Shown: in pieces, positions 27,143-38,412 of the stretch | How positions within the stretch are numbered: position 1 is the stretch's first letter | How the letters are laid out: every line of letters begins with the position of its first letter | DNA from: Protonemura montana | Lineage: Eukaryota; Arthropoda; Insecta; Plecoptera; Nemouridae | DNA: 64,000 bases | Direction: 5' to 3' | NCBI GenBank assembly: GCA_947568835.1 | Contig: OX387608.1 | Span: forward strand, 14,050,001 to 14,114,000 | The notes under the pieces: model-generated | The model's input: the letters and a program-made list of their open reading frames with translations, nothing else | What the model was told of the DNA's origin: nothing | The model's database searches: none | Made by a program: the position numbers and the translations under genes

Positions 27143-30100
27143 CTACGAAAGAATAAAAAACACTGTATTTTTATTTGTGAAATTTAGTCCAACTTTTAAA
27201 GAATAGATTTCAGAACAGAAAAGTGGGTTAAGCGGTTCAAATTTTTTTTTATCTTGTACGTGCACAGTTTAAACTATTGCAAAATCTTCTTGAAAAAACA
27301 ATATAATATGAATAAAATAAAACTATACTTAATTGAACCCAATTGATAGGGTTGCTTAATAAAACCCCTCCCAAGCATTATTGCAACAAAAAAAAAATTA
27401 GGAGAATTTCTTTAACACATAAAACTCAAACAAAGACCACATTGTTGCTTAGTAAATGCAAACACAAGAACCCACGCTCCCAAATTAAAACTGAACCCGT
27501 TAACAATACAACGTCAGAGCAGGCTAAAATATACTCACGGGATTCGTCGGGTCTGTCAAACGAAATAATCTCATACCATTTCAACATCTTCTCAGCCAAT
27601 TTGCCGAGATAATGAGCTTTCTCTACGGCTGTACACGTCGAGTATGTGGTCATGATTCTTTTCAGGTCAAATTTCTCGATCTCACTCACAGTTGATCTGT
27701 TCGTCGAGTCCATCTGTGATTGTAGTGGCGTCCACTCAAGACTATCAGAGCTTTGCGCACGGTGTAAGAAAGTTTGCGTTGAAATATTTGTGTCGAGTAA
27801 GAGGTCTGTTTGGCAGGAACGGTTTCTTTTAATGATCGAGATGTTAGGCAGTGAGATACACCTTTCGACTGATTCCGTTTGTGAAGAGCGATTGTGCCTT
27901 TCCATTCGCTCCGTTTGGACAGAAAAGGTTGGTGATTTTGGTTTGATTGTCTGAATGGCAACACTTTTCTGCGCCATCTCTGTTTGCAAGGCCGAGTCTG
28001 ATTTGACCACTAAATCTGTTTGTGTCGAAGAACTTGGAAACTTCAACACTTCAGACTGCCTCGACACACATATACCAAGTTCACATTGTAAACTTGGTTC
28101 CTCGTTTACCCCAGACGGCAACGAAAGGTACGGTACGGTCTGTTCTGTTTGAATCGATACGTCATTGGCAATAAAATCAGTCTGCGATGCTCTAGTTAAT
28201 CGAACCGCTTTCTCGGTTTGCATTGAAAAAGTCGGTAAAAGCGGTTTGATTGTTTGAATCGAAGCGTTTCTCCTCTCGAACTCGGTTTGAATGGCAGAGT
28301 CTGATTTAGCGACTCGCGCGGTTTGCATTGAAAACGTCGGTCGTTTTTGCGGCTTTGTTTGCGTGGAAACGGTGCTGCCAACAAAATCTGTTTGAAAGCC
28401 AGCTTCGGAGCGTGCGGTCTTCTCCGTTTGCATAGAAAACGTCGGCAGGATGCGCTGCTCGGTTTGACAGGAATTGCTTCGGGCATCGAATACGGTTTGC
28501 GAGCAACTGTCGCAGTTGACAGTACTGGTAGTTTGCGTCGACTTTGCGGGCAATTCCGGGGATTGCGTTTGAACCGAAATGGCTCGAGCGTTAAATTCTG
28601 TTTGCACAGAAATGTTGCATTGGTCTGTGTTCTCGGTTTGTGAAGATAGCTCGGTATGTGAAGGCCTTTCAGTTTGAGCTGAGATATCGTTGCCAAGAAA
28701 TTCTGTTTGAAAACCAGTGTCGCAAATTGTAATCAAATCGGTTTGCGTTGCTAAATTTGGCAACTCTGGTCGTGCAGTTTGGACGAAGGCATCGTTGCCA
28801 AGGAATTCTGTTTGAAAACCAGTCTCGCAAATTGCAATCAAATCGGTTTGCGTTGCTAAGTTTGGCAACTCTGGTCGTGCAGTTTGGACAGAGGCATCGT
28901 TGCCAAGGAATTCTGTTTGAAAACCAGTGTCGCAAATTGCAATCAAATCGGTTTGCGTTGCTAAATTTGGCAACTCTGGTCGTGCAGTTTGGACAGAGGC
29001 ATTGTTGCCAAGGAATTCTGTTTGAAAACCAGTGTCGCAAATTGCAATCAAATCGGTTTGCGTCGCTAAATTTGGCAACTTTGGTCTTTCCGTCTGCATT
29101 TCAGTGCTTTGTAATCCAACCAGCAACGTTTGCAACGCTGCGTCGCGTCTCAAAACTTCTTCGGTCTGCGTTGAAAACTCCTCGTTTGCTACATTACCTG
29201 ATACATCTGTTTGTAAAGCCACATCTCTACTATCTGTACCGTCAGTTTGAGTAGCCAAGTCTGGCAGCGATGGTCTTCTAGTCTGCACAAAGACATCGTT
29301 GCCGACAAACTTCGTCTGATTCGATTCATCACATTGCGATTTTGTTTCAGTCTGCGTTGCGTTATCGAGAAGCCTCAATCCGGCGTCGTCGCCAGGGAAC
29401 TCGATTTGCGAAGCAGCATCGCATTGTCCGATCACGTCCGCTTGAGTCGCAAACTCTTGCGTCCCGACCTTCTCGCAGATTTCACTGGCAACGTCGGTTT
29501 GCACAGAGATGTCACACTTTACCGGGTGCTCCGTTTGCACCCAATTCGTTTGCAAAACCAGGACCCGGCTGTCGGTTTGCATGGAAACGCTCTTGCCGAG
29601 CAAATGCGTTTGTAATGCAATGTCACATCGATCGACGCGTTCGGTTTGCGTCGGCACTGTTGCAAAATTCACATCTAAATTTACCGGTTGTAAATAATCA
29701 ACTTCACCGACTTTTTGTTCTTCACTTTCAGGCACTGCCTTGGTTTTAAACGCGCTTGCGCTCACTTCTAGCGGCTCCGTTTGCATCGACGCGGTTTGAT
29801 ACACAAAAACCCGATGCTCTGTCTGCATGTCCACACTTTTCTGTTCCCGTTCGGTCTGCAAAGAAACGTCCGAGTGGCACGGAAATCTGGACGCCGCCAA
29901 CGTTTCCGTCTGCACCGAGATGTTGATCCCAAGGAGCTCGGTCTGCAGCGAGCTGTCTCGTTGAACTGGTCGCTCGACTTGGAGCTTCTGCAGCGTGATG
30001 GGCATTGCGATCCATTGAGTCTGCACGGCAAGGCTGCACACCACTACCGACTCTGTTTGCATCGAAGTGGCAGCTTGCGGCGCCGCTGCGTTGGTCTGCG

Positions 30101-30692
30101 TCGAGCTGGCGCATTGACGGAGCGGGCAGAGCTTGCGATCGTCGGGCTGGGCTTGTGAGTTGATGGCGAGCTCCACGTCTTCCCACACTGGAAAGGGAAC
30201 ATACAGCTTAGCTACAATCAAAGAAGCAATACATTGAAAGTGAGTACCTACTTATTTTTCTGTGTAAGAATACCATAATTTAAAATTATTTACCCGTGAT
30301 TTAGATATGCATTTCCTAGCTTTTTAACTAGATTTTTTTTTTGTCTTATCCAAAGATAACAGTTTTTTTAAATATTATTGCACATACTAATGCACTTCTT
30401 ATTGTTGAGACAGAAAAGTCTTGCTAGGTAAGCCCAACCAATCACGTTAGTCACGTTAGGAAAGATCATTTAAAACCTAGGCTTAGGAAACAAAATTTAA
30501 CTGGTGATTGACAATACCATCTAGGCGTCGCTCTATCCGGAAAATCCTCTCCAAGTTCTTCTTTTTGACCTTTAAGCGTGGCCGCTTTGCATCTCTCCGA
30601 CTTTCCGAGTGCTCCGAGGGAATTTCGTCGATCCCTTGCTTGGTTTGGCTGAACAGCCTCCGCAAAGCAAGCAGCATTGCAAGTGTCAGCAT
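26958..30692 (-). CDS. Uncharacterised QT-repeat protein, ~1002 aa, about 57 LC8/DYNLL-type anchor motifs
   Basis: Three exons (30692-30518, 30187-27539, 27142-26958) join in phase to 1002 codons plus TAA. The N-terminus has a short hydrophobic start (MLTLAMLLAL) and a basic stretch KRPRLKVKKK. About 850 residues then carry roughly 57 [T/S/V/I/M/L/F]-Q-T motifs (ATQTD, SVQTE, SMQTE, GFQTE), usually 10-18 residues apart and 11-12 in the most regular part. The C-terminal ~110 residues are helical and charged, without repeats (EKFDLKRIMTTYSTCTAVEK, DYLQRLKTQRSNSL). TQT is the anchor of the LC8/DYNLL dynein light chain; tandem series occur in ASCIZ and Nup159. That the repeats bind LC8 is inference. 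I do not recognise an orthologue. It converges on HELZ, with ~1 kb between the putative ends. Confidence 0.8.
27539..30187 (-). CDS. QT-repeat gene exon 2 (all the repeats)
   Basis: Acceptor CCCTTTCCAG before 30187; donor GTGAGT at 27538-27533. This is an 883-codon open stretch with no stop, which is itself strong evidence given the noncoding surroundings. It starts VWEDVELAINSQAQPDDRK and ends LKWYEIISFDRPDES. Four nearly identical 105-nt units lie at 28690-29105. Confidence 0.88.
28690..29105 (-). repeat. Four tandem 105-bp coding repeats (35 aa each)
   Basis: The plus-strand landmark GTTTGCGTTGCTAA recurs at 28741, 28846, 28951 and 29056, exactly 105 bp apart, with only a few substitutions. 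Each unit encodes LATQTDLIAICDTGFQTEF and GNDASVQTARPELPN, i.e. three QT motifs spaced 12, 11 and 12 residues. Recent unequal duplication or ongoing homogenisation. Confidence 0.9.
30518..30692 (-). CDS. QT-repeat gene exon 1
   Basis: ATG at 30692-30690; an in-frame TGA lies about 25 bases upstream, so this is the first possible ATG unless another intron intervenes. Encodes a hydrophobic start, a basic patch and RIFRIERRLD. The donor G|GTATTG is weak, but the phase (one base over) fits the next exon, giving RRLD-VWEDVELAINS. Confidence 0.6.
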
Positions 30693-30999
30693 GAGTGCCA
30701 CTCGCAGAGTCTTATCTCATCTGCATCCTTGCCGTGGCAAACTGGAAAAAAAAAATCGGATACATTTCACATCTTAACCTTTTTTAACGAGAACCGAGAA
30801 GCAGTTTGAATGCTCAGATGACTGGCAGGCACTTCTGACATGTAATCAGTTTGTCCTAGATCAATGACTCCCTATCTATGTAGAAGCTTAAAATCAACAT
30901 CCAATCTTTAAGTTGAATCTGTCTAGACTTCTTTGTTAATTAAATCCAGTAATGCCAGTAATGCTTGACCCATAATAGCACATTGAAAGTGCTATAAAA

Positions 31000-32750
31000 G
31001 TATTTTCTAAGCCCAAATATCTCAAATAATAAGTAAAAACAGTGCATTTTGCTCTTAAAATAGTCAACTCATGCGTAACTACTGGGATCTTCAACTTTTT
31101 CAGCACATTTTTTCTAGGTGGCTGGCATGCAATTTTAATCAGGTATCGAGATGCTTTGTAGTATATTTCACTTCATTTTACATGTTTTACATGTTCAAGT
31201 TGACTTGTTTCAATTGCAAGCAGAGCTCTGTAAATTTACCTTATCATGTACAAGGCGAATTTTCATTTTTAGTCAAAATTTGAGAATTGTTGTGAAAAAC
31301 AATCTTTATCACACAGACTTGTCCAAATTTGGCGGCCAAAAAATGCATGAAATGCAAAAAAAATGCTGAACCGATGACATTTGGGGTGTCAATTGGGCTG
31401 TGGAATTTGATGTAGGGCTTTTTTCTCAAGGTGCATAACTTTCCTTCCTACGGATATGAACTTTAAACACAGAAATATAAATGTGACAATGACGTTCTCC
31501 ATTTGCTATTGAATCTGTCATGATAGAATGTTGTAGTCATCCAGTCTAGTTATTAAGTAACTTTAAATTTGTTGACTCACCATAAAATAAAGATTTCTTG
31601 TGACAAATTTCTTCAAAAACAGAAAATTAATGTGATGATACCTGCAAAATGATTAGTACATGTATACTGAAGTTAGCCAGCATAAGTGGATCTGCTCTGA
31701 GATTGGATATTTTGTGCTAACGACATGAGAAGAATGTTCAGAGATGTAAATTTGGGAGAGCCTCAAGACGGATCATGGCTGCCAAAAAATAATTGGAACA
31801 GCTCCAATCATAAACAAGCTCAAGTGGGATTGAAAAGGGTCAAAAACGGAAATAGATTAGTGGCAGAAAATAAACACTGCACATTTTTGCAAGGTTTGTT
31901 GTAAATTTATGATATTACAACTTATGATGTGTCTCCTATAAATGATTGCTCACCCAGCAGAAATTATGAATTAGCCCAAAGTAAAATTATAAAATGAATC
32001 AGTTTCTAGACGTTATATATGTTTACTATAGTTAGTTAAATGTGATAACAGGTTATTCATTTCACCTTGCACCCCATTTCTACACAACAACATGATCTAG
32101 CTGTCTTACGGCCTCGCAGATTCATGTCTTCAATGATCATGTCTCGCTCGCATTGCCATGAAATAATTCAGTATGTGTAAGTCTAATTCAATCTTTCACT
32201 TGAATCTTCATCTTCAATCTTTGTGAATGAATTGAATTTTAAAACAATTTCACATTTTAATTTTAAATTAATGTTTGAAATTTGAAACATGCTTGTTGCA
32301 CCTCTAGAGAAACTATATTTACTACAGAATTTTGATCTAAAAAAGTAAATCGAAGAGAAATGTTACAGGTTAACGAGATATCACCGCTACTACCAGCCAG
32401 CTATCAATCTTAATTTAAAGTAACGAAGAGGTACGGGCAAACTTACGAAAATGAAACATGTATTCGGGGAATTTTATCACTGACCCAGCGATTTGATTTG
32501 TGGGTCATGGGAGATGCGAAAATCCAGATAGTGGCTTACAATTTTCTTTTTACCAATGTCTGAGTCACATAATTGTGTGTTTACAGCAAGAGAGTGAGCA
32601 TTATTTTGAAATGACAGCAATAGAGACAGATAGATCGATGCAATAGATAGACCATTTTAAAATGAAATTCTTCTTTTGAAGTAAAAAATAATAGGGCAAT
32701 TTCAATCATATCAATAAATCAATTTCAATCAAATAGATTCTTGAGTACTA
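31000..32750. other. AT-rich intergenic DNA, no gene seen
   Basis: No convincing ORF, RNA gene or repeat pair was recognised. It contains the upstream region of the QT-repeat gene (about 30.7-31 kb), where a promoter should lie but no clear TATA or initiator could be chosen. Confidence 0.5.
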
Positions 32751-33544
32751 TAGATTCAACAGATTGTTGGATACACTTTCTTCATCTATAGTTTTTGAAA
32801 CGACTATAACAAAAATCAGTGTCTTCAAAAACTATCAAAATTTTTATTAAACGTTACTTATAAATGTATATTGACTGCTGCAAAATATAATTGTTGGCGC
32901 TTTTCAGGTTTGCTAGAAAAAAAAATACCGTTCATTAAAAAACAAGGTTTTTGCCCACTTCTGAGAGTTTAGAAGTTCATAGCTACAATACATCTTCTAA
33001 TAACTAGCCGAATGCGTTATATATACACAGTTTTTAGGGATGCATGTCTCATTGCAAGCTTAAAACTACATTCTATGCTCAAATAATTGGCTTAAATGTC
33101 CAGTAAAAGTTTTTCTTAAATGTATAACTGCTGGTGCAAAATTTTATATTCGTTTTTGGCATGTTTTTTAGTAAAAAAATGTATGGTTTTATGCACAGTT
33201 GACACTATTCATACGTGTCTACTATGCTCCATATTCTAATAACGAGCTGAAACGTTCAGGAGAACATTTTCACGAATATACTTTAGCTGGTGAAAAATTG
33301 TTCTCTTAAAAAGCTTTTTGTGATTTTGTGAAAAACATAGTTTTTTAAAACAACTGGCAATTTGCAAGTGTATTATTACTTCATATAATTTTATTATTTA
33401 ATTATCACGAAATATGTTAGTCAGTTCTTCTCGCCATTTAGCTCGTGTCAGGAAAAGTGGGTCGTAGTTTCAAAGCCCGGTCGCGCAGCTTTCTTATGCC
33501 CGAGAAAAAGCTCCCAGACCTCCCAGTGTCTCCCAGATCTCCCA

Positions 33545-33600
33545 GTGTCAGGAAGAGTAGGTTGCAGGTTCGAAGCCCGGTCGCGCAGCTTCCAGCTTCA
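33545..33600 (+). ncRNA. tRNA-like module 1 (weak)
   Basis: B-box-like GGTTCGAAGCC at 33567-33577; no good A box. A degenerate second copy of the same block lies at 33461-33490. Confidence 0.3.
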
Positions 33601-33939
33601 CGGGAAAAGGTGAGTAAAATGTAGACAATTCCCGTGTGCTTAAAATGGCCGGCAGAAATGTTTGTTGTTTAGAGAATGCTTTCATCTAGTTCAGACTAAT
33701 TTTTTTTTTACAAGAATTAAAGACAATTAATTCCTTGTACATATAACTTACGATGGGGCCCTCCTTTGCTATTCAAGTACTTGTTATTTCCCTTCACATG
33801 TCAACTTGTCTCGATAGCTGGTTAAGAAGGTCGCTTCTCCATCATCAACATCCGACTGTATGTACTGTGTACATGACTTAATTTTTATTGACAATTTTCA
33901 TTTCTTGTTTAGTAATAAATCCTCTGTCATGCACCGGTC

Positions 33940-34018
33940 CACGTAGATCTGTTAGATGGTCTTGGCCTGCGGAACGAGTGGTGCGTGGTTCGATTCCCGG
34001 CTCCTCCAGCTTTTGTGA
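33940..34018 (+). ncRNA. tRNA-like module 2
   Basis: A-box-like TAGATCTGTTAGATGGTC, B box GGTTCGATTCC at 33987-33997, T4 just after. An inverted copy with the same downstream body lies at 38500-38610, so this is the head of a SINE-like unit. Confidence 0.5.
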
Positions 34019-34376
34019 CCCAATGCACTTCATCTGGAAAATAATTCTGTTGAAAGGATGGTGATAAAATGAGCCGAAGTATAGGTCCTTTTTTATTTTC
34101 TCACTAACTTACTTATAGAATATATATACGATATCTACCAACAGACTGCTCTGGGGTTCACGGCGCGTCTTAACAGGATTGCAAGTTCGGTGAAACTAAA
34201 TAGATAAGAGTAAATGGGAGCACTGTCGTCGTTCAACGGGGTTTGACTGGTGGCATTCATCTTGCATTCGCGTTAGCTTGTTGCAAACGATGATAGCCCA
34301 TATGTGTGAGTTGTCGAACGCTTTAGGTCCATTTTAGGTCCAAATAGGTCCATTTTCCTCCAATATGTGAGATCGT

Positions 34377-34465
34377 CTGCGTAGCACATTGGTATTGCTG
34401 CCGCTTCGTGATGTTCAGAACGTGCTCCTCCTGGATCGAACCCAGTCGACGGAGGAAGATTTTGA
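34377..34465 (+). ncRNA. tRNA-like module 3
   Basis: A box GTAGCACATTGGTATTGC (34381-34398), B box GGATCGAACCC (34433-34443), T4 downstream. Duplicated at 36105-36195. Confidence 0.5.
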
Positions 34466-34539
34466 CTTTTGGAATGCAACTCACATCCGTGGAAGCTGCA
34501 GCAAGGAGACTTAAATATTAAAAAAATGCAATATAAACA

Positions 34540-34655
34540 TGTGTTCGCGTGGTCGTGCGGTTAAAGGCACCGGTTATCTTATTATGGTATTGGTGATGTC
34601 CCAGGTTCGAATCACGTTCGTACCACTGCGCAGTTTCACTCATTCTTTTTTTTGT
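34540..34655 (+). ncRNA. tRNA-like module 4 (Ser/Leu-like head)
   Basis: A box TGGTCGTGCGGTTAAAGGC (34550-34568) resembles type II tRNAs; B box GGTTCGAATC at 34604; T8 terminator at 34646-34653. Duplicated at 36275-36390. No complete acceptor stem was found, so not a functional tRNA. Confidence 0.55.
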
Positions 34656-34924
34656 TTTGGGCGTATGGTTTAGACAGTAGCAAAATTGCCGGGCGCTCCT
34701 GGCGCTTCGCGCCAGTCGCACCCGCCAATTTTGCGGGACGTTCCCACGACCCCAGACCCCACCTAACCCCGTGTGCGGCTCCTAAGTCTAGCATCAAGTA
34801 TATAGGAATAGTTGTGAGTGTTAAACTGCCACCTGTTGGCAGAATATTGAACTACACTCTGGACTTATAACATTTTTGATATTTGGGCCTGTGAATTATC
34901 TAGTTCGATGGTAAGAAACCAAAA

Positions 34925-35005
34925 AGCAGCCACGCCGGGAATCGAACGCATTACCACCGCGACACGAAGCACAGCGCTTACCACAGAGCTACGCTCTACA
35001 GATGA
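34925..35005 (-). ncRNA. tRNA-like module 5
   Basis: Minus strand: A box TAGCTCTGTGGTAAGCGC, B box CGTTCGATTCC, then CGGCGTGGCTGCTTTTT. The 5' flank does not pair with the 3' flank. Copy at 36655-36735. Confidence 0.55.
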
Positions 35006-35109
35006 CTAAAGTAACTAAACTACTAATGATATAATTCTCGACCTAAGAAATCAGTATCTCTCCTAATTAGTTATTTATATTTACAACAAAAAATCCCGAG
35101 TGTTCATCT

Positions 35110-35195
35110 GCTCTCGTGGTTGAGCGGATAACGTATCGTAATGCAGTGCGGCGAGCCCCACGTTCGATTCCCGCCGCAATTCGATTTTTTTTTCT
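35110..35195 (+). ncRNA. tRNA-like module 6
   Basis: A box GTGGTTGAGCGGATAACG, B box CGTTCGATTCC (35161-35171), T9 at 35185-35193. Clean type-2 Pol III layout. Confidence 0.55.
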
Positions 35196-35379
35196 TCCTA
35201 ATAAGTAGTATGGCCAAATATCTGAACGCCATCAAGCGGTTAGAAAATTCCAGTCACGACGAAGAGAATGAAGGACTTGCCACTGCATACTTGAAATGTT
35301 GACCGCTCCCGCACATCACCCTAAGCGCCGCATCCGCGCCCAGCCACTCTCTGAGTATGGGCTTACAACGTGTGACAAT

Positions 35380-35790
35380 ACGATAAACGCGATACAGCCC
35401 AACTGGAGGAACGCCAGTCGAACTTCGTTGCCTGAATTCATGACCACCGGGTCCTGGTATTTGGAAATGTCTCACCGAACGTGCAACCGTGTTAAGTCGC
35501 GCCATGACCCCCAGCGCGACCTGTCGGATATATTAGAAATTATGCTATTAACGGGAATTATATTGGATATGAGTATTTTATATTGCATTTTTAGTATGAG
35601 TAAACGAAAATATGAAATTCGGATAATAAAGTGGTACATTTGATGTCCAACAGATGGCGCTGGGGGTCACGATGCGTCTTAACACGATTGCGTGTTCGGT
35701 GAAACTTTATAGATAAGAGTAAATGGGGCATCATGGAAAATCAACGCTTGACTGGCGTTCTTCTAGTCAGGCTCGAAAGCTTGCATTTGC
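35380..35790. repeat. Local inverted repeat inside the nest
   Basis: TGGAGGAACGCCAGTCGAAC and ACCGAACGTGCAACCGTGTT ... GACCCCCAGCGC on the left are mirrored by AACACGATTGCGTGTTCGGT, GCGCTGGGGGTCA and TTGACTGGCGTTCTT on the right, centred near 35590. The left half recurs directly at about 37335-37480. Confidence 0.65.
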
Positions 35791-36104
35791 GTCAGCGATT
35801 TGCGAATGGGGGGAGCCCGTATTTTTGAGTTGTTGAACGCTTCTGCACTGCTAGGTGTGGCGACCTAGTACCTCTGCACCGCGTGGTGTGGTGGCCGGGT
35901 CTAGTTCTTGCTTGCGAGAAAGATTAATAATAGTCCGGGGTATTTTAATAATATAAAAAATATCCCGGACTGCTAAGTACGAAGGGGTTTTAAACAGAAC
36001 TAAGTAGAGAGTGCAGTCGATGTCATGTTCGTAGTAACTCCGTCAGCCGGGTGTTCAAACATGCAATTCAAATAGGTCCATTTTCCTTCTACATGTAAGA
36101 TCGT

Positions 36105-36195
36105 CTGCGTAGCACATTGGTATTGCTGCTACTTCGTGATGTTCAGAACGTGCTCCTCCTGGATCGAACCCAGTCGACGGAGGAAGATTTTGACT
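36105..36195 (+). ncRNA. tRNA-like module 3, second copy
   Basis: Same A and B boxes as 34377-34465; B box GGATCGAACCC at 36161-36171. Part of the direct duplication. Confidence 0.5.
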
Positions 36196-36274
36196 TTTGG
36201 AATACAACTCACATCCGTGGAAACTGCAGCAAGGAGACTTAAATATTACAAAAATGCAATATAAACATGTGTTC

Positions 36275-36390
36275 GCGTGGTCGTGCGGTTAAAGGCACCG
36301 GTTAGCTTATTATGGTAATGGTGATGTCCCAGGTTCGAATCACGTTCGTACCACTGCGCAGTTTCACTCATTCTTTTTTTTGTTTTGGGC
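36275..36390 (+). ncRNA. tRNA-like module 4, second copy
   Basis: Nearly identical to 34540-34655, including the T8 run. Confidence 0.55.
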
Positions 36391-36654
36391 GTATGGTTTA
36401 GACAGTAGCAAAATTGCCGGGCGCTCCTGGCGCTTCGCGCCAGTCGCACCCGCCAATTTTGCGGGACGTTCCCACGACCCCAGACCCCACCTAACCCCGT
36501 GTGCGGCTCCTAAGTCTAGCATCAAGTATATAGGAATAGTTGTGAGTGTTAAACTGCCACCTGTTGGCAGAATACTGAACTACACTCTGGACTTATAAAA
36601 TTTTTGATATTTGGGCCTGTGAATTATCTAGTTCGATGGTAAGAAACCAAAAAG

Positions 36655-36735
36655 CAGCCAAGCCGGGAATCGAACGCCTTACCACCGCGACACGAAGCAA
36701 GCACGCTAACCACTGAGCCATGCTGGGAGGATGAG
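36655..36735 (-). ncRNA. tRNA-like module 5, second copy
   Basis: Minus strand: ATGGCTCAGTGGTTAGCGTG (A box, better than in copy 1), GCGTTCGATTCCCGGC (B box), then T5. The two copies differ mostly in the A-box flank. Confidence 0.55.
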
Positions 36736-36839
36736 AGGAAATGAAATAATGCAACTAAAATGTCAACGATTCGATGCAGCTCCTATCTCTTTGCATATCA
36801 TTGTATTGCAGCAAGTAATATTTATTAAAAATCTATTGC

Positions 36840-36940
36840 AATCCGCGGTCCCTCTTGTGGACGAATGGTCACGTTGCCTGATTGACGTGCAGCGGGGCCG
36901 AAGATCGAATCCTATTCTGTAAATCTATTTTTTTTTTTTG
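36840..36940 (+). ncRNA. tRNA-like module 7
   Basis: A-box-like TGGACGAATGGTCACG, B box AGATCGAATCC (36903-36913), T12 ending at 36939. Confidence 0.5.
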
Positions 36941-37597
36941 CTACAACTTTGTTATTATTTGGGTATGAAGAAAAGCAAAAATATATCTCGCGCATGAAAA
37001 AAAAGAAAAAAATACATAAATTATTACTGGAAAATAAATAATAGACTAACTCAAACGAACGTTTGAGTTATATTTAACGTTTATATACAATACAGATACG
37101 TTACAGAGACAGATACAGATACGATTAACATATAGAAGTTACATAGAACAGACCACATGCACCCACCAACATATTAAATACGGGTAAATAGAGAAGGAAG
37201 GTTTCGCTTCTACACAATGTGTAAATGCCGGACCGGGCCCCAACACCAAGCAGTGCTGAGGCCGCGGCCACTCCAAAAAATGGGCTTTCACCAGTTGCCA
37301 CGATCTGACGCGAAAATGCAAGCCTTAGAGTCCGACTGGAGGAACGCCAGTCGAAACCCCGTTGCTCGAAAGGACGTTCCCTGGTCAACCATACCAATCA
37401 AGAATCACCGAACCAGCAGTCGAGTTAAATCACATTGTAATCGCAAACGCAGTCTGTTGGATATCAAAAGTACTTGATCAATTAAAATGTCGATAAATCA
37501 CGGCCATCGGTCGGTAACCCGTATAGTACATATTGCAGGTTAGCATGTTGCAGTCATCTGCAATTAGTGTCTATTATAAACCACTGTCTCCAGTAAG

Positions 37598-37682
37598 TCT
37601 CTCTCGTGGCCGAGTGGTATGCCGTCCGAATCACGCACAGAGCAGCTCCCGTTCGATACCCGATAGGTAATCGTTTTTTTCT
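37598..37682 (+). ncRNA. tRNA-like module 8
   Basis: A box GTGGCCGAGTGGTATGCC, B box CGTTCGATACC, T7 at the end of the unit. Confidence 0.55.
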
Positions 37683-37934
37683 AACATTAGGAGTACGAAG
37701 GAAGATTATAATGTCTTTTTTTTTCGTCTTCTTATCAAAGAAGTCCTCCGGATCACAAAATTAGCGGTGCAGGGAGTTGAAACGCGTACCTCACGTACTA
37801 ATCCGTGTTTACGGATTTATTAATAGACACGTGATGCGATTTCTCGACTTTAATATTCCAGTCGCAATCTGCCGGATATCAAATATACTCCATCAATTAA
37901 GGCAAGACTTGGGATGTTAGCAAAATATGACATA

Positions 37935-38005
37935 ATTCCTTGGTCGGGATTCGATCGTGGACCAGACGGCCTCGCCGCTCGAAGTACTTACTTCGGATAC
38001 AGAAT
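37935..38005 (-). ncRNA. tRNA-like module 9 (weak)
   Basis: Minus strand B-box-like CGATCGAATCC with an approximate A-box GCGGCGAGGCCGTCTGGT upstream; no T-run directly after it. Confidence 0.35.
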
Positions 38006-38309
38006 CCGAATCAATAGCATCGAAGATATTTTCCGAGTTTTATATTTTCGATTACTGAATGCTTCCAGATCTTTTACCTAGCAGGACAAATGCCGTCCAG
38101 TGGCGGTCCCGAAATGACTGGTGTCCTGAAATTGGTTGGCTCGATCCAGTCTTGGCCTGTACCTGAACCAACGTGACCACGTGAAGTTGAAAACAACCGC
38201 CGCCGTCGCCGCCAGGTGCTCGTCATCAAACTGGCTTAGTTTGACCCGTGCACCGCACCCTGATACAGACCCTCGCAATTTTTTTACTCTTAATATCAAA
38301 AACTACCTT

Positions 38310-38412
38310 CTAGTCTACAAAAAAAAAAGAAAACACAAGTTTTGAACCCTGGGACATCAGCGTCGACTCTCGCACGAAGCGAGCTTGCTATACCTATGAG
38401 CCAGGAAGCCAT
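38310..38412 (-). ncRNA. tRNA-like module 10
   Basis: Minus strand: A box TGGCTCATAGGTATAGC, B-box-like GGGTTCAAAAC, then a long T-run (plus-strand A-run 38320-38335). Confidence 0.48.

Larger units (their letters stand above)
32760..34080 (+). repeat. Left arm of a large diverged inverted repeat
   Basis: Blocks recur in reverse complement and reverse order at 38480-39620. Examples: GAAACGACTATAACAAAAATC, AACAAGGTTTTTGCCCACTT, GTTTAGAAGTTCATA, CACGGGAAAAGGTGAG, GGGGCCCTCCTTTGCTATT, CACCGGTCCACG.AGATCTG and the SINE-like block TTTTGTGACCCAATGCACTT. Between matches the arms have diverged and carry indels. Confidence 0.7.
34140..34995 (+). repeat. Direct duplication, unit 1
   Basis: Near-identical to 36062-36725 over its last ~700 bp, and more loosely to 35640-35860 over its first ~150 bp (TCACGGCGCGTCTTAACAGG, AGATAAGAGTAAATGG). 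It includes three tRNA-like modules and a GC-rich block GGGCGCTCCTGGCGCTTCGC. Confidence 0.8.
35640..36725 (+). repeat. Direct duplication, unit 2 (with a ~200 bp insertion)
   Basis: Second copy of the unit at 34140-34995; unmatched sequence lies at about 35860-36060 (GTGGCGACCTAGTACCTCTG ...). From 36062 the two copies differ at only a handful of bases, so the duplication is recent. Confidence 0.8.

Noticed and set aside
28690-29105. Evenly spaced 105-bp repeats that could suggest a CRISPR-like or satellite array
   Set aside because: The repeats are coding, in frame, and have no unique spacers; they are an amplified protein repeat.
28748-29254. Long plus-strand open frame opposite the QT-repeat exon
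   Set aside because: Shadow of the repetitive minus-strand coding exon; no splice sites or family similarity.
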